DNA of 64,000 nt from Pseudoalteromonas ruthenica (GTDB lineage: Bacteria > Pseudomonadota > Gammaproteobacteria > Enterobacterales > Alteromonadaceae): positions 3,205,380 through 3,269,379 of the forward strand of contig NZ_CP023396.1 in the NCBI RefSeq assembly GCF_008808095.1. The letters are read 5' to 3'. The notes beneath the pieces are model-generated. The model worked only from the letters and a program-made list of their open reading frames with translations, ran no database searches and was not told where the DNA came from. Every line of letters starts with the position of its first letter. Within the stretch, counting starts at the first letter, position 1. Positions 25,282 to 36,227 of this stretch are shown here, piece by piece. A program made the translations under genes and the position numbers.

Positions 25282-27066
25282 TTGGTCAACGTCGGTGCCT
25301 TTAATAACCGCAACATAGTACGAAAGCAATTGCAGTGGGATGGTATAAACCACTGGGGCAATGATGTTTTCCACATGGTTTACATTGATTACGCGCATGG
25401 TCTCGTCCGATGCAAAGTGTGAGTCCTTATCGGCAAACACGTAAATAATACCGCCACGGGCACGCACTTCCTCTACATTCGATTTCAGCTTTTCGAGCAA
25501 CTCGTTATTCGGTGCCACGACGATGATCGGCATATCGGCGTCAATCAAGGCTAATGGGCCATGTTTGAGCTCACCCGCAGCATAGGCTTCGGCGTGAATG
25601 TAAGAGATCTCTTTGAGTTTCAATGCCCCTTCCATAGCAATAGGGTACTGCGAGCCACGGCCTAGGAATAACGAGTGGTGTTTATCGGCGAACTCTTCCG
25701 CTAACTCCTCAATGCCCTCGGCCAGGGTCAAGGCTTCTTCAAGCTTGTTTGGCAGGGTCTTAATCGCACTTACAATAGCACGTTGATTAAGGCCTTTTTC
25801 TTGGGCGATGGACGCCGTTAGCATCAATAAGCCAACCAGTTGTGTGGTAAAAGCTTTTGTTGAAGCCACGCCAATTTCAGCCCCTGCTTTGGTCATAAAG
25901 GCTAAATCAGACTCGCGTACCAGCGATGAGCCCGGTACGTTACAAATGGTCATCGACGCCATGTACCCCTGCTCTTTAGCCAAACGCAAGGCAGCCAAGG
26001 TATCAGCCGTTTCACCCGATTGGGAAATCGTTACTAATAGGCTATTTTCGTGCACGAACGATTCGCGATAGCGGAATTCTGAGGCAATTTCGACATTACA
26101 GCTGACGCCGGCAAACTGCTCTAGCCAGTAACGCGCGACCATTCCCGAATGATACGAGGTACCACAGGCGATAATTTGCACGTGTTTTACGTCTTTAAAA
26201 ATTTGCGTTGCGCCCTCACCAAAGGCATCTACACTGACGCGCTCATCGTGTAAACGACTATCCAAGGTATTACGCACTGCCAATGGCTGCTCGTAAATTT
26301 CCTTCAGCATATAATGGCGGTAGTCGCCCTTGCCAGAGGCGTCTTGGGTAATGTTAGATTCCACCACTTCACGCTCAACACTGTGGCCGTTGCTATCGAA
26401 TATTTCCACGCTATCGCGGGTAATACGAGCCACATCGCCCTCTTCTAGGAAGATAAAGCTGCGAGTCACAGGCAATAGTGCAAGCTGATCAGAGGCAATA
26501 AAGTTCTCGCCGAGTCCTAAGCCGATAACCAGCGGGCTTCCTGAGCGCGCAACAATCACTTCATTATCGTTGGCTTTATCAAATACCACCGTGCCGTAGG
26601 CACCTTCTAGTTGTTTCACCGCCGCTTGTACGGCACTGAGCAAGGAGTTGTGCTGTTGGCGCAATTGATGGATAAGGTGCACCATAACTTCGGTATCTGT
26701 TTGCGATACAAACTCGTAGCCATCGCCTTGCAACGCTTCGCGCAAACTGGCATGGTTTTCGATAATGCCGTTATGAACCAATGCTAATTCACTGTTAGAG
26801 ACATGCGGGTGGGCATTGGCTTCGGTAACGCCACCATGAGTAGCCCAGCGAGTGTGGGCAATGCCCGTTGTGCCAGAAACATTGGCTTCATTGAGCGCAC
26901 TTTCCAACGCCGCCACCTTACCTACAGCTTTAACGCAATTTAAGGTGCTTTGTTGCGATAGCGCTACGCCTGCTGAGTCGTAGCCACGGTATTCAAGGCG
27001 CTTAAGGCCTTCAATTAAAATTCGGTTCACAGGGCGTTCGGCAACAGCCCCTACTATTCCACACAT
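25246..27066 (-). CDS. glmS: glutamine-fructose-6-phosphate aminotransferase
   Basis: The 606-aa protein is full length. The N-terminus MCGIVGAV supplies the catalytic Cys after Met removal, and the glutaminase domain continues with AHTRWATHG and HNGIIENH. Two SIS isomerase domains follow (CGTSYHSGM near residue 300 and [20 protein letters not shown] near 455). The C-terminus is [11 protein letters not shown]. GlmS makes glucosamine-6-phosphate, the first step to UDP-GlcNAc; GlmU encoded at 44868 performs the last steps. The 3' end is the conserved attTn7 target in other bacteria. Confidence 0.97.
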   Translation of the reverse strand: MCGIVGAVAERPVNRILIEGLKRLEYRGYDSAGVALSQQSTLNCVKAVGKVAALESALNEANVSGTTGIAHTRWATHGGVTEANAHPHVSNSELALVHNGIIENHASLREALQGDGYEFVSQTDTEVMVHLIHQLRQQHNSLLSAVQAAVKQLEGAYGTVVFDKANDNEVIVARSGSPLVIGLGLGENFIASDQLALLPVTRSFIFLEEGDVARITRDSVEIFDSNGHSVEREVVESNITQDASGKGDYRHYMLKEIYEQPLAVRNTLDSRLHDERVSVDAFGEGATQIFKDVKHVQIIACGTSYHSGMVARYWLEQFAGVSCNVEIASEFRYRESFVHENSLLVTISQSGETADTLAALRLAKEQGYMASMTICNVPGSSLVRESDLAFMTKAGAEIGVASTKAFTTQLVGLLMLTASIAQEKGLNQRAIVSAIKTLPNKLEEALTLAEGIEELAEEFADKHHSLFLGRGSQYPIAMEGALKLKEISYIHAEAYAAGELKHGPLALIDADMPIIVVAPNNELLEKLKSNVEEVRARGGIIYVFADKDSHFASDETMRVINVNHVENIIAPVVYTIPLQLLSYYVAVIKGTDVDQPRNLAKSVTVE

Positions 27067-27129
27067 AGATTCTCCATTTGCACAGTATGTGTTGTTAAAA
27101 AGCCCGATGTTGTCGGTCGGGTTATGTGT

Positions 27130-27894
27130 TTATACCTTGGCACAAATTAAATGTACGCCATGCGCGCTGATCTCTTGGCGCAAGTCTGCAGCCAAGGTGT
27201 TGTCGGTGATCAGAGTGCTGACCTTGTGCCAAGGCAGTTCTAAATTTGGGATACGGCGGCCTATCTTGTCAGACTCCACCATCACCACCACTTCACGGGC
27301 CGCTTCAGCCATCACTTGGCTTAGGCCGATAAGTTCGTTGAAAGTAGTGGTTCCACGGGAAACATCGATACCATCAGCACCGATAAATAAGGTATCGAAA
27401 TCATATGAGCGCAATACCTGCTCTGCTACTTGCCCTTGAAAAGACTCTGAATGTGGGTCCCAGGTACCACCGGTCATCAATAAGGTCGGCTCGTTCTCTA
27501 ACGCCAGCAAGCGATTAGCAACATTAATGGCATTGGTCATCACCACTAGGCCTCGTTTGCTCGCCAGTTCAGGGATCAAGGCGGCGGTGGTGCGCCCGCT
27601 ATCGATGATAATGCGGTGATGATCTTTAATAAGCTGAGCGGCTGCCTTGGCAATGGCGCGTTTACGGGCTGAGTCTTGCGGCTCTTCACTGGCAACGATT
27701 TCATTGGGTAAGGCAATCGCGCCACCGTATCGGCGTAGCAAGAGGCCGTTTTTTTCAAGTGTTGCTAAGTCCTTTCGAATCGTAACTTCTGATGTTTGCA
27801 GCTGCTCCGCTAACGCCTCTACTGAGACTTCACCCATTTCATTAACCTGGCTAAGAATACTATGGCGGCGTTGCTGGGTATTGCGCTTGGTCAT
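27130..27894 (-). CDS. DeoR-family transcriptional regulator
   Basis: The 254-aa protein has a DeoR winged helix (RRHSILSQVNEMGEVSVEAL, then LQTSEVTIRKDLATLEKNG) and a C-terminal sugar-phosphate-sensing domain with DSGRTTAALIPEL and FIGADGID. It lies 63 bases upstream of glmS on the same strand, an arrangement common in marine gammaproteobacteria. It probably controls amino-sugar synthesis in response to a sugar phosphate. Confidence 0.9.
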   Translation of the reverse strand: MTKRNTQQRRHSILSQVNEMGEVSVEALAEQLQTSEVTIRKDLATLEKNGLLLRRYGGAIALPNEIVASEEPQDSARKRAIAKAAAQLIKDHHRIIIDSGRTTAALIPELASKRGLVVMTNAINVANRLLALENEPTLLMTGGTWDPHSESFQGQVAEQVLRSYDFDTLFIGADGIDVSRGTTTFNELIGLSQVMAEAAREVVVMVESDKIGRRIPNLELPWHKVSTLITDNTLAADLRQEISAHGVHLICAKV

Positions 27895-28135
27895 TCAGTT
27901 ACACTTAAGTTTCGATTCGAAAGATAGACCATTATAGTCGAAACTTTATGTCAAGCTCAATGCACAAATGGTATGCGCATAAAAATAGTCGCAAAACGCT
28001 TAATTACGGCTTAAGCACAATCAGTGAGTGATCAACACTGATACGAGCAACGTAATAATTTCATTACTTAATTTGCGCTTGCTCTTGCCAGCGCCTAGCC
28101 TAAAACAACGGAGTGTTTAATAAAGGAAGTTCAAC

Positions 28136-29608
28136 TTGGTTAAATCCTCATCATTGTTCATATCGCTGTTTATTATTCTCACCATTGAGTCACTGGCGCT
28201 GGGTTTGTATTACGACAATATCGGGCAAGGCTTAGTCATCAGCTTTATTATCGCTTCTTTACCCATATACCTGCTTAAAAGCGCCCCGCAAAGTCGGCTG
28301 ACACACCATGTGAGTGCTGCCGCATTGATGATGTTCTCATTTTTGCATATTCATCAAGCCTACGGCCTGATTGAAGTGCATTTTGAGATTTTTATCTTTA
28401 TGGCTATTTTGGTCATTTTTAAAAACTGGCGCATTTTTATCACCGCACTTTTATTAGTCGCTGCGCATCACATCAGTTTTTACTTTATGCAAACGGGCGA
28501 TGTGGGCGTTTACGTATTCGATCCACAAAGACTCGCCTTTAGTACCGTGCTTATCCACGCTGTATACGCCACAGCAGAAGCACTCATTGCTGCTTATATC
28601 GCACACATGTTGTATCAGGAATATCAAGGTGGAAAAGCGCTGGAGTCTGCCATAGAGAAGATAGCCCGCGACCCAATGAAGCTAGACCTTTCTGTGCGTG
28701 TTGATGCGAAAGATAGCAATGCACTGGCACAATTCAATACCCTACTCGATCAACTCAGTAGCGTTGTTGATTCGGTCCATAAAGAGCAGCAAGCGCTTAT
28801 TCAAGGCGCAACCAAGGTGGCTGAGCTACAACAATTACTCACCCAAAACGCCGAACATAAGCAAACGCAAAATAACCTGATTTCTCAAGCAGGAGAGCAA
28901 GTGAGTGATGGCTTTAGCCAAGTTCAAAGCCAAAGCGAGCACGTGGCCGACCAATACGCGATGATTTCAACGCAACTGCAAGGTGCCATGAAAGAAGTCC
29001 ATGAGACCGATGCACAAAGCCATGCTTTAGCGCAAATGCTCGACACCACGCAGCAGCAGTTAAAGGATTTGGAGTCTAGCTGTGCGCTTATCTCTAACCT
29101 GCTCAATGACATAAATGCCATTGCCGAGCAAACCAATCTATTAGCATTGAATGCCGCTATAGAGGCAGCCCGGGCGGGCGAACAAGGCCGGGGCTTCGCG
29201 GTAGTCGCCGATGAAGTAAGATCGCTTGCCAATACCTCAAAGCAAGCCACCGACAAAATAGCGCATACGCTTAAAGAGCTGGTCGCAAACAGTGATAAAT
29301 CGACCACCTCCATGGGGCACTGCATTGATAAAGTGAATATTGTCGAGCAACTGAGTTCCTCGGTCCTGGAGGCTATCTCAGCGGTGGAACAAACCATGAT
29401 AGTGATTAAGGATGATTCTGATAATGTTAAAGAAATTGTTTTGCAGCAAGCCAGCAATACTCAGCAAATAGCCCAGCAAAGCGTTCATGTACGCGAACTA
29501 TCAGAAAAAGACAGCATCAACATCCATCAGCTTGATGAGCAGGTGGCCAATATGCTCAATGCTTTAGATGGTTTGAAGGCTCAAGTATCTCGTTTTGTCC
29601 AGCGCTAA
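28136..29608 (+). CDS. methyl-accepting chemotaxis protein with multi-helix His-rich sensor
   Basis: The start is TTG, chosen because AAAGGAAG lies just before it and no ATG follows until about residue 62. The N-terminal 190 residues form six or so membrane helices with several histidines ([16 protein letters not shown] and [11 protein letters not shown]), a layout suited to haem or metal binding. A HAMP-like or linker helix follows. The signalling domain has the MCP hairpin [20 protein letters not shown] and [17 protein letters not shown]. No periplasmic ligand-binding domain is present, so it probably senses membrane or redox signals. Confidence 0.87.
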   Translation: MVKSSSLFISLFIILTIESLALGLYYDNIGQGLVISFIIASLPIYLLKSAPQSRLTHHVSAAALMMFSFLHIHQAYGLIEVHFEIFIFMAILVIFKNWRIFITALLLVAAHHISFYFMQTGDVGVYVFDPQRLAFSTVLIHAVYATAEALIAAYIAHMLYQEYQGGKALESAIEKIARDPMKLDLSVRVDAKDSNALAQFNTLLDQLSSVVDSVHKEQQALIQGATKVAELQQLLTQNAEHKQTQNNLISQAGEQVSDGFSQVQSQSEHVADQYAMISTQLQGAMKEVHETDAQSHALAQMLDTTQQQLKDLESSCALISNLLNDINAIAEQTNLLALNAAIEAARAGEQGRGFAVVADEVRSLANTSKQATDKIAHTLKELVANSDKSTTSMGHCIDKVNIVEQLSSSVLEAISAVEQTMIVIKDDSDNVKEIVLQQASNTQQIAQQSVHVRELSEKDSINIHQLDEQVANMLNALDGLKAQVSRFVQR

Positions 29609-30113
29609 CAAACAAATATTGAAGTTGGTTATCAGCGGCCTATGGCTGCTGTGCAGTGCAGTGGCTTTATGGTTTGTGGCCGACAAACGGGGCACTGTAT
29701 TTGATCCAAACAACATGTTGCAGCAGCCACAGTGGCAACGCTCGTTACTGCCGGTATTAGCGGATATTGATAGTGAAAAGCACGGCACCACCTTGCTGTT
29801 GGTGGGCAATGAGCAATGTCATTGCCAACGGGTCGCTGCGCCTCACCAAAATAAGGTCATAGCTGATGCTCGCCGAGCAGGAATAAAGGTTCGCCAGGTC
29901 GATGCATCGTCACTGCCCACAGGCCTGATACCCGCTGTGCCCGCAGCCATTATGTTAGCGCAGGGCAGCGTGCTTTACGCTGGCCCCCTCTCTGTGGGGC
30001 TCGGGTGCGCCATCGAAGATGGCATTATTGATACCGTTATAAGCAACTACGAAAATGGCTTTCACAGCTCGATGCTAGTAAGCAAGGTCTCTGGCTGCTA
30101 CTGCCGTGTGTAG
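29595..30113 (+). CDS. membrane-anchored thioredoxin-like hypothetical protein (DUF6436-like)
   Basis: The frame overlaps the chemoreceptor end by 14 bases and has only TTG starts near the front (29595, 29619 or 29625), so the exact start is uncertain. Residues about 12-28 form an N-terminal anchor ([17 protein letters not shown]). The soluble part contains [14 protein letters not shown], with a CxC pair in place of CxxC, and a later PAAIM segment like the cis-Pro loop of thioredoxins. A C-terminal CYC pair is also present. It resembles DUF6436 from memory, without proof. Confidence 0.55.
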   Translation: MSSANKQILKLVISGLWLLCSAVALWFVADKRGTVFDPNNMLQQPQWQRSLLPVLADIDSEKHGTTLLLVGNEQCHCQRVAAPHQNKVIADARRAGIKVRQVDASSLPTGLIPAVPAAIMLAQGSVLYAGPLSVGLGCAIEDGIIDTVISNYENGFHSSMLVSKVSGCYCRV

Positions 30114-30118
30114 CAGCG

Positions 30119-30439
30119 CTACACCGTTGAGCCGGCTCGCTTGAGCTGACGAATTTCCATATTGCTGATGCCATCACCACAAAAATCACTGGGTCCTATT
30201 TCTTCATAAGCAGACTGCATTTTCAATAACGCTTGAGTCGCGCCGAGTTCAACCAGCGCACACTCGGCTTCACGCAAAGAATTAAAGGGTTTCAATGTGT
30301 CGTTGTTATCGCTCAGAATATGATAATTACCTTCGGTATCAAGGGCTCCGGCTAAATAATGATTAGCATCGGCATAACTAAGGATGATGGCGCGATATTG
30401 GCTATCGGCTAACGCGGCTTTAAGTTGATTTGCTTGCAT
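30119..30439 (-). CDS. small hypothetical protein (possibly DUF6482)
   Basis: GAGGAG eight bases before the ATG at 30439 decides the start and gives 106 aa. The sequence ANHYLAGALDTEGNYHILSD, then LKPFNSLREAECALVELG, looks like the DUF6482 group of small soluble proteins, by memory only. It is convergent with the thioredoxin-like gene, five bases away. Function unknown. Confidence 0.5.
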   Translation of the reverse strand: MQANQLKAALADSQYRAIILSYADANHYLAGALDTEGNYHILSDNNDTLKPFNSLREAECALVELGATQALLKMQSAYEEIGPSDFCGDGISNMEIRQLKRAGSTV

Positions 30440-30497
30440 AGGTTGCACTCCTCACTCTATTAACTGTTAAACGCAGCAACAGCGGGAATGGATTAAA

Positions 30498-30520
30498 AAA
30501 AGCGCACTTTCGTGCGCTTT
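30498..30520 (-). terminator. terminator of the efflux operon
   Basis: AAAGCGCAC, TTTC and GTGCGCTTT form a 9-bp stem flanked by an A-run, giving a T-run on the minus strand. It lies 18 bases after the stop of the last permease gene. Confidence 0.85.
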
Positions 30521-30537
30521 GAGTAGGGTTGGGTTAA

Positions 30538-32943
30538 TTATTCATAGCGCAGCGTTAACGAAGGCCGGGTGCTAGCCGCTCTAAAGGCGAGGCTAGCCAC
30601 AGTTAACCAGGTGATCATGGCTACCAAAGCGGCGGCGACAACGTAAAACCACATAGCCTGATCAATACGCTCGTTAAAGTTGGCCAGCCAGTCACCCACT
30701 AGCCAGTAGGTTAACGGAAAGGCAATAGCAGTACTTATGGCCACCAGCAGTAGGAACTCTTTGGCGAGCAAGTTAACGATACTTAACCTAGATGCACCGA
30801 GCACTTTGCGCACAGCCACTTCTTTTTGACGGCGTAAGACAGAGAATGCAGCTAATCCAAAGGTACCTAGGCAGGTTAATAAGATTGCCAAAATACAGAA
30901 GATGGCAACTAAGGTAGAAACACGTTCATCGTTTTTATATAACGCGCGGTAGTTATCTGCTACCAGCTCAATATCAGCATTGTGCAAATTTAACTGGTCA
31001 CTGACGATCTGCTGCACCTGCGTTTTTACTGCGTTAAGCTGGCTCGGCTCAAAGTTGATAATCAACTTGCCCTCGTTGGCCCAGCTAAAGCCGCACACCA
31101 AGATTAAAGGCGATGCTGAAGCCTCACGTGCTGAACCAATGGTGACATCATTGATCACGCCCACAATTTTGAGCACTTCCTGGTTGTCTCCGGAGCTGCT
31201 GTAAAGCTCTTTGCCAATGGCTTGCTCAGCACTGTCATAACCGGCCACTTTAACGAATGATTGCGATACCAGCACCCCAGCCCGGCCGTTGCCATCGTCG
31301 CCTAAGCTATGCCAATCACTGCCGTAGTCGGCGCTCAGGTCGCGCCCAGCGATAACCTCTAGCCCAGCGGTTTCAGCAATATTAAAGCCCACGCCAATAA
31401 AAGGGATCACAGCATCATTTAACTCACCGTTATCCGAAGTCACAGTAAAGCTGGTGTTGAATGACGAGGTAAAAGAGGCATCGGTAATGCTGCTAGAGAT
31501 CACGCCAGGTACAGCATTGATGCGCTGATTCAAGACATTGTTGTGCTTGAAGTACAATTGCCTAGCCGGGATATCATCCACCTCTAAACGGTATTGTTTT
31601 TCATAGCCAACCGCGAGCGATTGCAAGTGACTAAGTTGCTGATGCAAGGAGAATGCACCGATGATCAGGGCAATAGATAAAGAGGCTTGCAAAGTCAGCA
31701 ACAACTTGCGCACCAAAATAGCAGTACGACCGCGCTGAATATCACCGCTGAGCACGCGTTTCGCGCTAAACGCTGACATAAAAAATGCGGGGTACGCGCC
31801 AGCTAACACGCCCACCGATACTACGACCGCGACTAAAATAATGCCAAACTCTGAAAAATAGTTGATCACCAAAGTACGTCCTACCAATTGGTTAAACGCT
31901 GGTAATGCTAATTCCAGTAACGCGCACGCAAGCACTGCAGCCACACTGGTTACCAATAAGGATTCCACTAGGAATTGATTAATAATTTGCGCCTTGCTCG
32001 CCCCCAGCGCCTTACGTACACCCACTTCTTTGGCTCGTTTAGCCGACTGCGCGATGCTCATATTAATGAAATTAAAAGCCGCCAACACGATTAATAGAAT
32101 ACTCAGCGAAAAGCTGATCAACACCACGGTGTACGAGCCATTTTCTTTAAGCTCATAACGGCTATCGGAATGCAGGTGAATGCCAGGTAGGTGCTCAAAG
32201 GATAAGGTCACGAAACCGAGCGGCTGATCTGGGTAAACAAGTTCAGGGTAAGCCTCGGCAAAACGTGCTTGCTCGGCTTTGATATCAGCGTCGGCAGCAA
32301 AGCGTACATACACATAAAAGTTATTGAGCTGGTAATTGGGGGTTTCGTCCTGCATTGCCACTAACCCGGAAAAAGCAAAGTGGGTATTATCTTGCAAATC
32401 GGCGAATACGGCGGTAACTGTGTAGGTCGTTTGCCCTTTGCTTAAAGTCTCACCAATGGCATTAGCCTGGCCAAAAATACGTATGGCTTCATGTTCGCTC
32501 AACGCGATTCTGTTCGGTGCGCTCAGCGTGCGCTGCAAATCACCAAACAGCACATCGAGCGCAACAAAGTCGGTGATATTGGTGCCTGTAGCAAATAAAT
32601 CTTTCATTTTGTAATAGTTGCCATGGGCACTAAAATCCCCAGATAGCCGAGGGTGCATTTTCAAGGCAAAGATATCCTCTACCGCACCATTTTTTGCCAC
32701 CTCTTGCGCTGCGTAGTAATTAGTAATCGGCGCATTCACTCCCATTTCACGAAAGTGTTGCGATAACCGATAAGTGTGCTCAAAGTGGGGCTGATGCGCG
32801 TCGACACTGGCCTCAAAACGGGCAAACAGTGCCATTAAAATAGCCGCAGCCAAGCCCACCGCCAAGCCAAATACGTTTAATAGAAAATGTTGTTTATGGG
32901 TTACGAATGCGCGTAGCGCAGCCGATAAGTAACTAGTGAGCAT
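30538..32943 (-). CDS. MacB/FtsX-type ABC permease, second of two
   Basis: The 801-aa protein has an N-terminal helix (FLLNVFGLAVGLAAAILMAL), a large MacB_PCD-type periplasmic region, three FtsX helices (for example SLSILLIVLAAFNFINMSIA and SAKRAKEVGVRKALGASKAQ after it) and then a second copy of the unit ending in RRQKEVAVRKVLGASRLSIV. Two FtsX units in one chain mark the large fused permeases of this class. GGAG stands before the ATG. It is a clear paralogue of the gene at 33114. The pair probably forms a heteromeric permease with one ATPase. Confidence 0.9.
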   Translation of the reverse strand: MLTSYLSAALRAFVTHKQHFLLNVFGLAVGLAAAILMALFARFEASVDAHQPHFEHTYRLSQHFREMGVNAPITNYYAAQEVAKNGAVEDIFALKMHPRLSGDFSAHGNYYKMKDLFATGTNITDFVALDVLFGDLQRTLSAPNRIALSEHEAIRIFGQANAIGETLSKGQTTYTVTAVFADLQDNTHFAFSGLVAMQDETPNYQLNNFYVYVRFAADADIKAEQARFAEAYPELVYPDQPLGFVTLSFEHLPGIHLHSDSRYELKENGSYTVVLISFSLSILLIVLAAFNFINMSIAQSAKRAKEVGVRKALGASKAQIINQFLVESLLVTSVAAVLACALLELALPAFNQLVGRTLVINYFSEFGIILVAVVVSVGVLAGAYPAFFMSAFSAKRVLSGDIQRGRTAILVRKLLLTLQASLSIALIIGAFSLHQQLSHLQSLAVGYEKQYRLEVDDIPARQLYFKHNNVLNQRINAVPGVISSSITDASFTSSFNTSFTVTSDNGELNDAVIPFIGVGFNIAETAGLEVIAGRDLSADYGSDWHSLGDDGNGRAGVLVSQSFVKVAGYDSAEQAIGKELYSSSGDNQEVLKIVGVINDVTIGSAREASASPLILVCGFSWANEGKLIINFEPSQLNAVKTQVQQIVSDQLNLHNADIELVADNYRALYKNDERVSTLVAIFCILAILLTCLGTFGLAAFSVLRRQKEVAVRKVLGASRLSIVNLLAKEFLLLVAISTAIAFPLTYWLVGDWLANFNERIDQAMWFYVVAAALVAMITWLTVASLAFRAASTRPSLTLRYE

Positions 32944-33113
32944 AGGTGCACTCCTGCTGATGTATATACAAGCTGAGTAATGCCAATATCTGTCTGCTTC
33001 GCGCGCTATTGTTCGCCACTTCGAAGTCGTTATTGTTGTTCGTCGGCATATTGCATATGTTTTTTATCATTGTGATTTTTTTGCGGCGACGCCCTAATGG
33101 CGCCGCCTACACC

Positions 33114-35507
33114 CTATTCGTATCTCAGTGTTAATGAAGGGCGCGTACTGGCCGCTTTAAAGGCTAGCCCCGCAACCGTCAGCCAGGTAATACCGGCAAC
33201 AGCGAGAGCGGCGATGCCATACACCCAGATAGCCTGCTCAATACGGTCGTTGAAGTTTGCTAACCAGTCACCCACCAGCCAGTAGGTCACTGGATAGGCT
33301 ATGGCAATGCTCAGCGCCACTAGCAGTAAGAATTCTTTAGCTAAAATGTTGATAATACTGGTTCGAGAGGCGCCAAGAACTTTGCGTACAGCAATTTCCT
33401 TTTGTCGGCGAATGGTCGCGAATGACGCTAAACCAAAGGTGCCTAAGCAGGTTAAGAACACGGCCAACGCAGTGAATATAAACACCACTTGCGACACGCG
33501 CTCATCGCCACGCAGTAAGTTTTTATAGTCCTCTGAGAGTAAACTGATTTTAGGCTCATAAATCTTGGCATGATTGGCTAATACCGTTGTTACTTGCTGC
33601 TGAATGTATGGCAAGTTTTGCTGATCGATATTCATTATCACCTCAGCCACAGGGCCATAACTCAGCCCACATAGGAACATGATGTTCGAGTTGGCATCTT
33701 GGGCATTGCCCACTTTTACATCGGCTACCACGCCGACCACTCGCATTGCCATCCCTTGCCCTTGAGTGGTGATGGTTTTACCCACCATCTCACTCGGCTG
33801 TGAATACCCCGCTTGCTTAGCAATAGATTCGGTTACCAAGGTGCCAACCTGAGTGGTACCGTTAATTCGCTGCGCCCAATCACCAGCATACTCGGCGCTA
33901 AAGCCACGACCGGCAACGAGCTTAAGACCTAAGGTTTCCACAACATTAAAATCGGTGCCTATAATTGGCGTTAAGCCTTCGGTGCTCTCACCATTAGGCC
34001 ACACCGGTGCCACGGTATTGTTGATTGAGACAGTAAGCTGAGTATCCACCACACTGACATTGTTTACGCCTTCAATTGCAGCGAGATTTTTAACTAAGGC
34101 GCTGGGCTCTTTGGTCAGCACCATTTTGCGCGGCAACTCAGAGATAACTAAGCGCTGTTGCGTTTCATACCCCAAAGGTAAGCTTTGTAAGTAGGCTAAT
34201 TGCTGCTGCAAAGTCACAGTGGCGATAATTAAAGCTATAGATAACGAGGCCTGCAAGGTAAGTAAGCTCTTACGAACAAATATTGCTGTATTACCTCGCT
34301 GTAAATCGCCACTTAACACCCGTTTCGCGCTAAATGACGAAATAAAGAAGGCAGGATACAGCCCTGCAAGTAAGCCCACCGCTACGGCCACCGCAAGCAC
34401 CACAACGCTAAACATAGAGGCGTAGTTAACCACCAGTTCTCTATCTACCAAGGCATTAAAACTAGGGAGAATAAGCTCAACGGCAATGCATGCGAGCACC
34501 ATAGACAGCAATGATACCAATACCGACTCTGATAAGAACTGCGTCACAAGCTGAGCTTTACTTGCACCTAGGGCCTTGCGCACACCCACTTCTTTGGCGC
34601 GTTTAGCCGATTGCGCCACGGTCATGTTAATGAAGTTAAAGCCAGCGATAAGAATCAGCAATACACTCAGCCCGGCACAAATCACTACCACCTGTTTGGC
34701 ACCCCCCGTTTTCATTTCAAACGGTGATTTGGCAGTTAAATGCAGATCACGCAGTGGATGTAACTCAATGCTCACCTGATAGCTTTCATCGTTAGCGAAG
34801 TACTGCTCTGTGAGCGTTTGGGCCAGAGCCTGGGTGTCGGTGTTAGGAGCCAGCTTTAAATACACATAGCTGTGGTTGGCACGCAGGTTTTCCGGGTTAT
34901 GTTCAAAATAGGCCAGGGACTTGAAAGCAAAATGGGTGTTGTCGGCCAAATCGGCGAACACGGCTCGCACGGTGTACTGGCCATGCTCGTGCACCAAGGT
35001 TTCACCCACTGCATTCACCTTCCCGAAGATACGCAGTGCCTCGGATTCGCTCAATGCCAAGCCATTTGGCGTACTCAACGCCTGACTTAATGAACCATCT
35101 AAGGTGCGTAAGGCAATAAAACGCTCAATATTAGCGGTGGCGCCAAACAAGCCATCCAACTTATAACCTTGAGAGCGATAGGTCACATTGGCAGGGGTGG
35201 CCTGAGTTTGTTCTGACAAAGTTAGGGCAAACACATCCTCGATTTGACTGTAACTTTGCGCATTTTTTGCCTGCGTGTAGTTAGAGATAGGGATCACCGC
35301 CAAGCCAAGTTTGCTAAAGTCTTGGCCCACGCGATAAACCCGCTCAGCGTCAGGCTGCTGCGCGTCATAGGAAAGCTCATTGACGGCAAAAAGCGCTACC
35401 AAAATAGCTGCGGCTAAGCCCACGCTCAAACCAAACACGTTGAGCGCGAAGTGCTGCTTTTGTAGCTTAAAAGCACGCAGCGCTGTAATTATGTAACTTA
35501 AGATCAT
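33114..35507 (-). CDS. MacB/FtsX-type ABC permease, first of two
   Basis: The 797-aa protein shares the two-unit FtsX layout of its neighbour: FALNVFGLSVGLAAAILVAL at the N-terminus, SAKRAKEVGVRKALGASKAQ in the middle and RRQKEIAVRKVLGASRTSII near the C-terminus. Both proteins end in the same ASTRPSLTLRYE. The ATG lies two bases after the ATPase stop. The substrate of this transporter type may be a lipoprotein, peptide or antimicrobial; nothing here decides which. Confidence 0.9.
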   Translation of the reverse strand: MILSYIITALRAFKLQKQHFALNVFGLSVGLAAAILVALFAVNELSYDAQQPDAERVYRVGQDFSKLGLAVIPISNYTQAKNAQSYSQIEDVFALTLSEQTQATPANVTYRSQGYKLDGLFGATANIERFIALRTLDGSLSQALSTPNGLALSESEALRIFGKVNAVGETLVHEHGQYTVRAVFADLADNTHFAFKSLAYFEHNPENLRANHSYVYLKLAPNTDTQALAQTLTEQYFANDESYQVSIELHPLRDLHLTAKSPFEMKTGGAKQVVVICAGLSVLLILIAGFNFINMTVAQSAKRAKEVGVRKALGASKAQLVTQFLSESVLVSLLSMVLACIAVELILPSFNALVDRELVVNYASMFSVVVLAVAVAVGLLAGLYPAFFISSFSAKRVLSGDLQRGNTAIFVRKSLLTLQASLSIALIIATVTLQQQLAYLQSLPLGYETQQRLVISELPRKMVLTKEPSALVKNLAAIEGVNNVSVVDTQLTVSINNTVAPVWPNGESTEGLTPIIGTDFNVVETLGLKLVAGRGFSAEYAGDWAQRINGTTQVGTLVTESIAKQAGYSQPSEMVGKTITTQGQGMAMRVVGVVADVKVGNAQDANSNIMFLCGLSYGPVAEVIMNIDQQNLPYIQQQVTTVLANHAKIYEPKISLLSEDYKNLLRGDERVSQVVFIFTALAVFLTCLGTFGLASFATIRRQKEIAVRKVLGASRTSIINILAKEFLLLVALSIAIAYPVTYWLVGDWLANFNDRIEQAIWVYGIAALAVAGITWLTVAGLAFKAASTRPSLTLRYE

Positions 35508-35509
35508 GG

Positions 35510-36220
35510 CTATGCCACCTCTGTATTAACCGCAGGGTTAGCGGCATTGGCTTTATCCACCATGATTTGGCCATCAAGCAGGCGAACTAGACGGTCGGCA
35601 TAGTTCCCTTCTTTCTCTGAGTGCGTCACCATGATCACTGTGGTGCCCTCGCGATTAAGTTCACGCAGCATGGTCATGACTTCATCCCCGTTTTTAGAGT
35701 CCAAATTACCGGTGGGCTCATCGGCGAGGATCAGCTTAGGATTAATTACCAGTGCTCGCGCGACGGCGACGCGCTGCTGCTGACCACCGGAAAGCTGTTG
35801 CGGTAAGTGGTCGCCACGGTGATCGATGCCAACGCGCTTTAAAATAGCTTCAACACGTTGCTTGCGCTCAGCTTTATCTATTTTTTGATATTGCAGCGGC
35901 AGCTCAACGTTTTCATACACGGTGAGCTCATCGATAAGGTTAAAGCTTTGGAACACAAAGCCAATGCTGGCTTTTCTCAGCTGCGCTAATTGCTTTTCGT
36001 TGTAGCCAGCAATGTCCTCACCCAGAAACTCAAACTGTCCGCTAGTTGGCGAATCAAGCATGCCAAGGATAGATAACAAGGTAGATTTACCACACCCTGA
36101 AGGGCCCATAATGGCCAAGAAATCACCCTCTTTAACACTGAGGTTAATATCGTTAAGTGCAGTTGTTTCAACGTCTTGAGTACGAAATACGCGCGATAAG
36201 TTAGTTAGCTTGATCATCAT
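35510..36220 (-). CDS. ABC transporter ATP-binding protein (MacB/LolD-type)
   Basis: The 236-aa ATPase has Walker [10 protein letters not shown], signature [15 protein letters not shown], Walker [14 protein letters not shown] and the switch His in VTHSEK. These place it in the MacB/LolD/FtsE group, which powers FtsX-type permeases. AAGGAA precedes two consecutive ATG codons, either of which may serve. It sits between the adaptor gene and the two permease genes. Confidence 0.93.
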   Translation of the reverse strand: MMIKLTNLSRVFRTQDVETTALNDINLSVKEGDFLAIMGPSGCGKSTLLSILGMLDSPTSGQFEFLGEDIAGYNEKQLAQLRKASIGFVFQSFNLIDELTVYENVELPLQYQKIDKAERKQRVEAILKRVGIDHRGDHLPQQLSGGQQQRVAVARALVINPKLILADEPTGNLDSKNGDEVMTMLRELNREGTTVIMVTHSEKEGNYADRLVRLLDGQIMVDKANAANPAVNTEVA

Positions 36221-36227
36221 TGTTCCT

